A stretch of 6,424 nucleotides of DNA, from positions 1 through 6,424 of the forward strand of contig JAHWIA010000050.1 in NCBI GenBank assembly GCA_019322855.1, given 5' to 3'. Positions within the stretch are counted from its first letter, which is position 1, and each line of letters opens with the position of its first letter. The position numbers were made by a program, and so were the translations under genes. The notes below the pieces were generated by a model. That model was not told where the DNA came from, did not search any database, and worked only from the letters and a program-made list of their open reading frames with translations. Origin of the DNA: Candidatus Woesearchaeota archaeon (GTDB lineage: Archaea; Nanobdellota; Nanobdellia; Woesearchaeales; WJKV01). Of this stretch, positions 5,689 to 6,424 are shown in pieces.

Positions 5689-6424
5689 TTAATTAAGTTT
5701 CAAATATCTCTGCCATTCAAAGAATTGATTTCTTTTGTCTCCTAACGGATAATTCAGATGATCGCATTTCACGCTCGTGTCGCACCAGGTCTCGAATCCG
5801 TGCATGTCTCTCGCGTCCTTGTAGAAAAAGACATCTTCTGTAGTGTTCTCTTTTCTCCTCAACTCTATCTTTTCCATAACTTTTCTTTTTATCAAGGTAC
5901 AGCCGAAACCGCCTACTGCGATCTTCATCAATCTGTCAAGCAAGACTTCCTTCAAAGTCATCATCCTTGCCTTGTCGCCTGAGAAATCGTAAAGTACAGG
6001 AAAGACTCCTGCTTTTCCATTGACAATCTTTCCTACCAGATAAACTCCAGTGATGATGTCTTTGTCGTGTTCAATCAGTTTTTCTATCACATCTGGTGGA
6101 AGTATCACATCACTGTCAACAAAAAACAAATAGTCATAATCTCCTTTCAGAAACTCTTGTTGCACCCTTTTTCTCGCGCTCAAGATGACATCGAAGGGTT
6201 CTTCATCTTCTTTTGGAACATACCGTATCATCTTTGTTTTATTCTTCAGTTTCCTGTTCTTGTCAATCCTTCCTTTCAAAAGAATGCTATAGGTGTCTTT
6301 AGGGCTTGTTTCAATCACCAGGACCTCAAAATCACGGTAAGTAAGATTGCCAAGGCTGTCGACAAAGGGTTCTGCACAGTACTTGTGCCCTTCATATGTC
6401 ACAAATGCCAATAAAACCTTTTTT
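5689..6424 (-). CDS. GT-A-fold glycosyltransferase (GT2-like), 5' end beyond window
   Basis: The reading frame is open to the window edge. Its first visible codons give KKVLLAFVTYEG, a typical beta-1 strand at the start of a GT-A domain, so probably only one or a few residues are missing. The in-frame TTG at 6411 is a leucine inside this strand, not the start. About 244 residues are visible, with no signal peptide or membrane segment, so the protein is probably soluble or peripheral at the cytoplasmic face. Seen (visible numbering): the nucleotide-sugar/metal DXD motif DSD at 103-105 in FFVDSDV; VGGFGCTLIKRKV at about 170-182; the acidic pair in TEDVFFY (about 195-201), in the place of a catalytic or acceptor-site acid; and WCDTSVKCDH (213-222) with a conserved-looking His. 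These fit small family 2-like transferases that add a sugar to a glycan, lipid or protein. Donor and acceptor are not predictable. It lies 15 nt upstream of ndk in the same direction. Confidence 0.82.
   Translation of the reverse strand, partial: KKVLLAFVTYEGHKYCAEPFVDSLGNLTYRDFEVLVIETSPKDTYSILLKGRIDKNRKLKNKTKMIRYVPKEDEEPFDVILSARKRVQQEFLKGDYDYLFFVDSDVILPPDVIEKLIEHDKDIITGVYLVGKIVNGKAGVFPVLYDFSGDKARMMTLKEVLLDRLMKIAVGGFGCTLIKRKVMEKIELRRKENTTEDVFFYKDARDMHGFETWCDTSVKCDHLNYPLGDKRNQFFEWQRYLKLN

Noticed and set aside
6409..6411. TTG at 6411 as the glycosyltransferase start
   Set aside because: The frame stays open to the window edge and the upstream codons Lys-Lys-Val-Leu complete the expected first beta strand, so the gene continues past the window.

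Overview
The window looks archaeal, from an anaerobe and most likely a DPANN-type lineage such as Woesearchaeota or Pacearchaeota. The signs are a TATA-box/BRE-like element with no visible bacterial -35/-10 pair, a probably leaderless first gene, Lys/Ile-rich proteins, a ferredoxin-dependent 2-oxoacid oxidoreductase (IorAB), and the long nucleoside diphosphate kinase variant familiar from DPANN archaea and CPR bacteria. The lineage is an inference; no rRNA or other marker is present.

Plus strand, 29-5086: a tightly packed four-gene unit read from one promoter. It holds a class I/II PLP aminotransferase (67-1245), iorA (1265-3169), iorB (3177-3779) and a DASS/SLC13-type anion transporter (3776-5086). 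Gaps are 19 nt and 7 nt, then a 4-nt ATGA overlap. The natural reading is amino-acid fermentation: the aminotransferase turns an (aromatic) amino acid into its 2-oxoacid. IorAB then oxidatively decarboxylates that to an acyl-CoA and reduces ferredoxin, and the transporter moves a carboxylate that enters or leaves the route. The acyl-CoA-consuming enzyme (ADP-forming synthetase or CoA ligase) is not in the window.

Minus strand, 6424-5095: a GT-A-fold glycosyltransferase, cut at its 5' end by the window edge, is followed 15 nt later by ndk. The ndk gene has a strong Shine-Dalgarno that fixes its start at 5673. The two units converge with only 8 bp between stop codons.

There are no RNA genes, CRISPR arrays, insertion sequences or long repeats that I can see, and no gene-free stretch above about 66 bases. 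I found no convincing undescribed system. The points worth a second look are the transporter locked into an ior operon, its altered second SNT motif, and the cysteine-rich aminotransferase.
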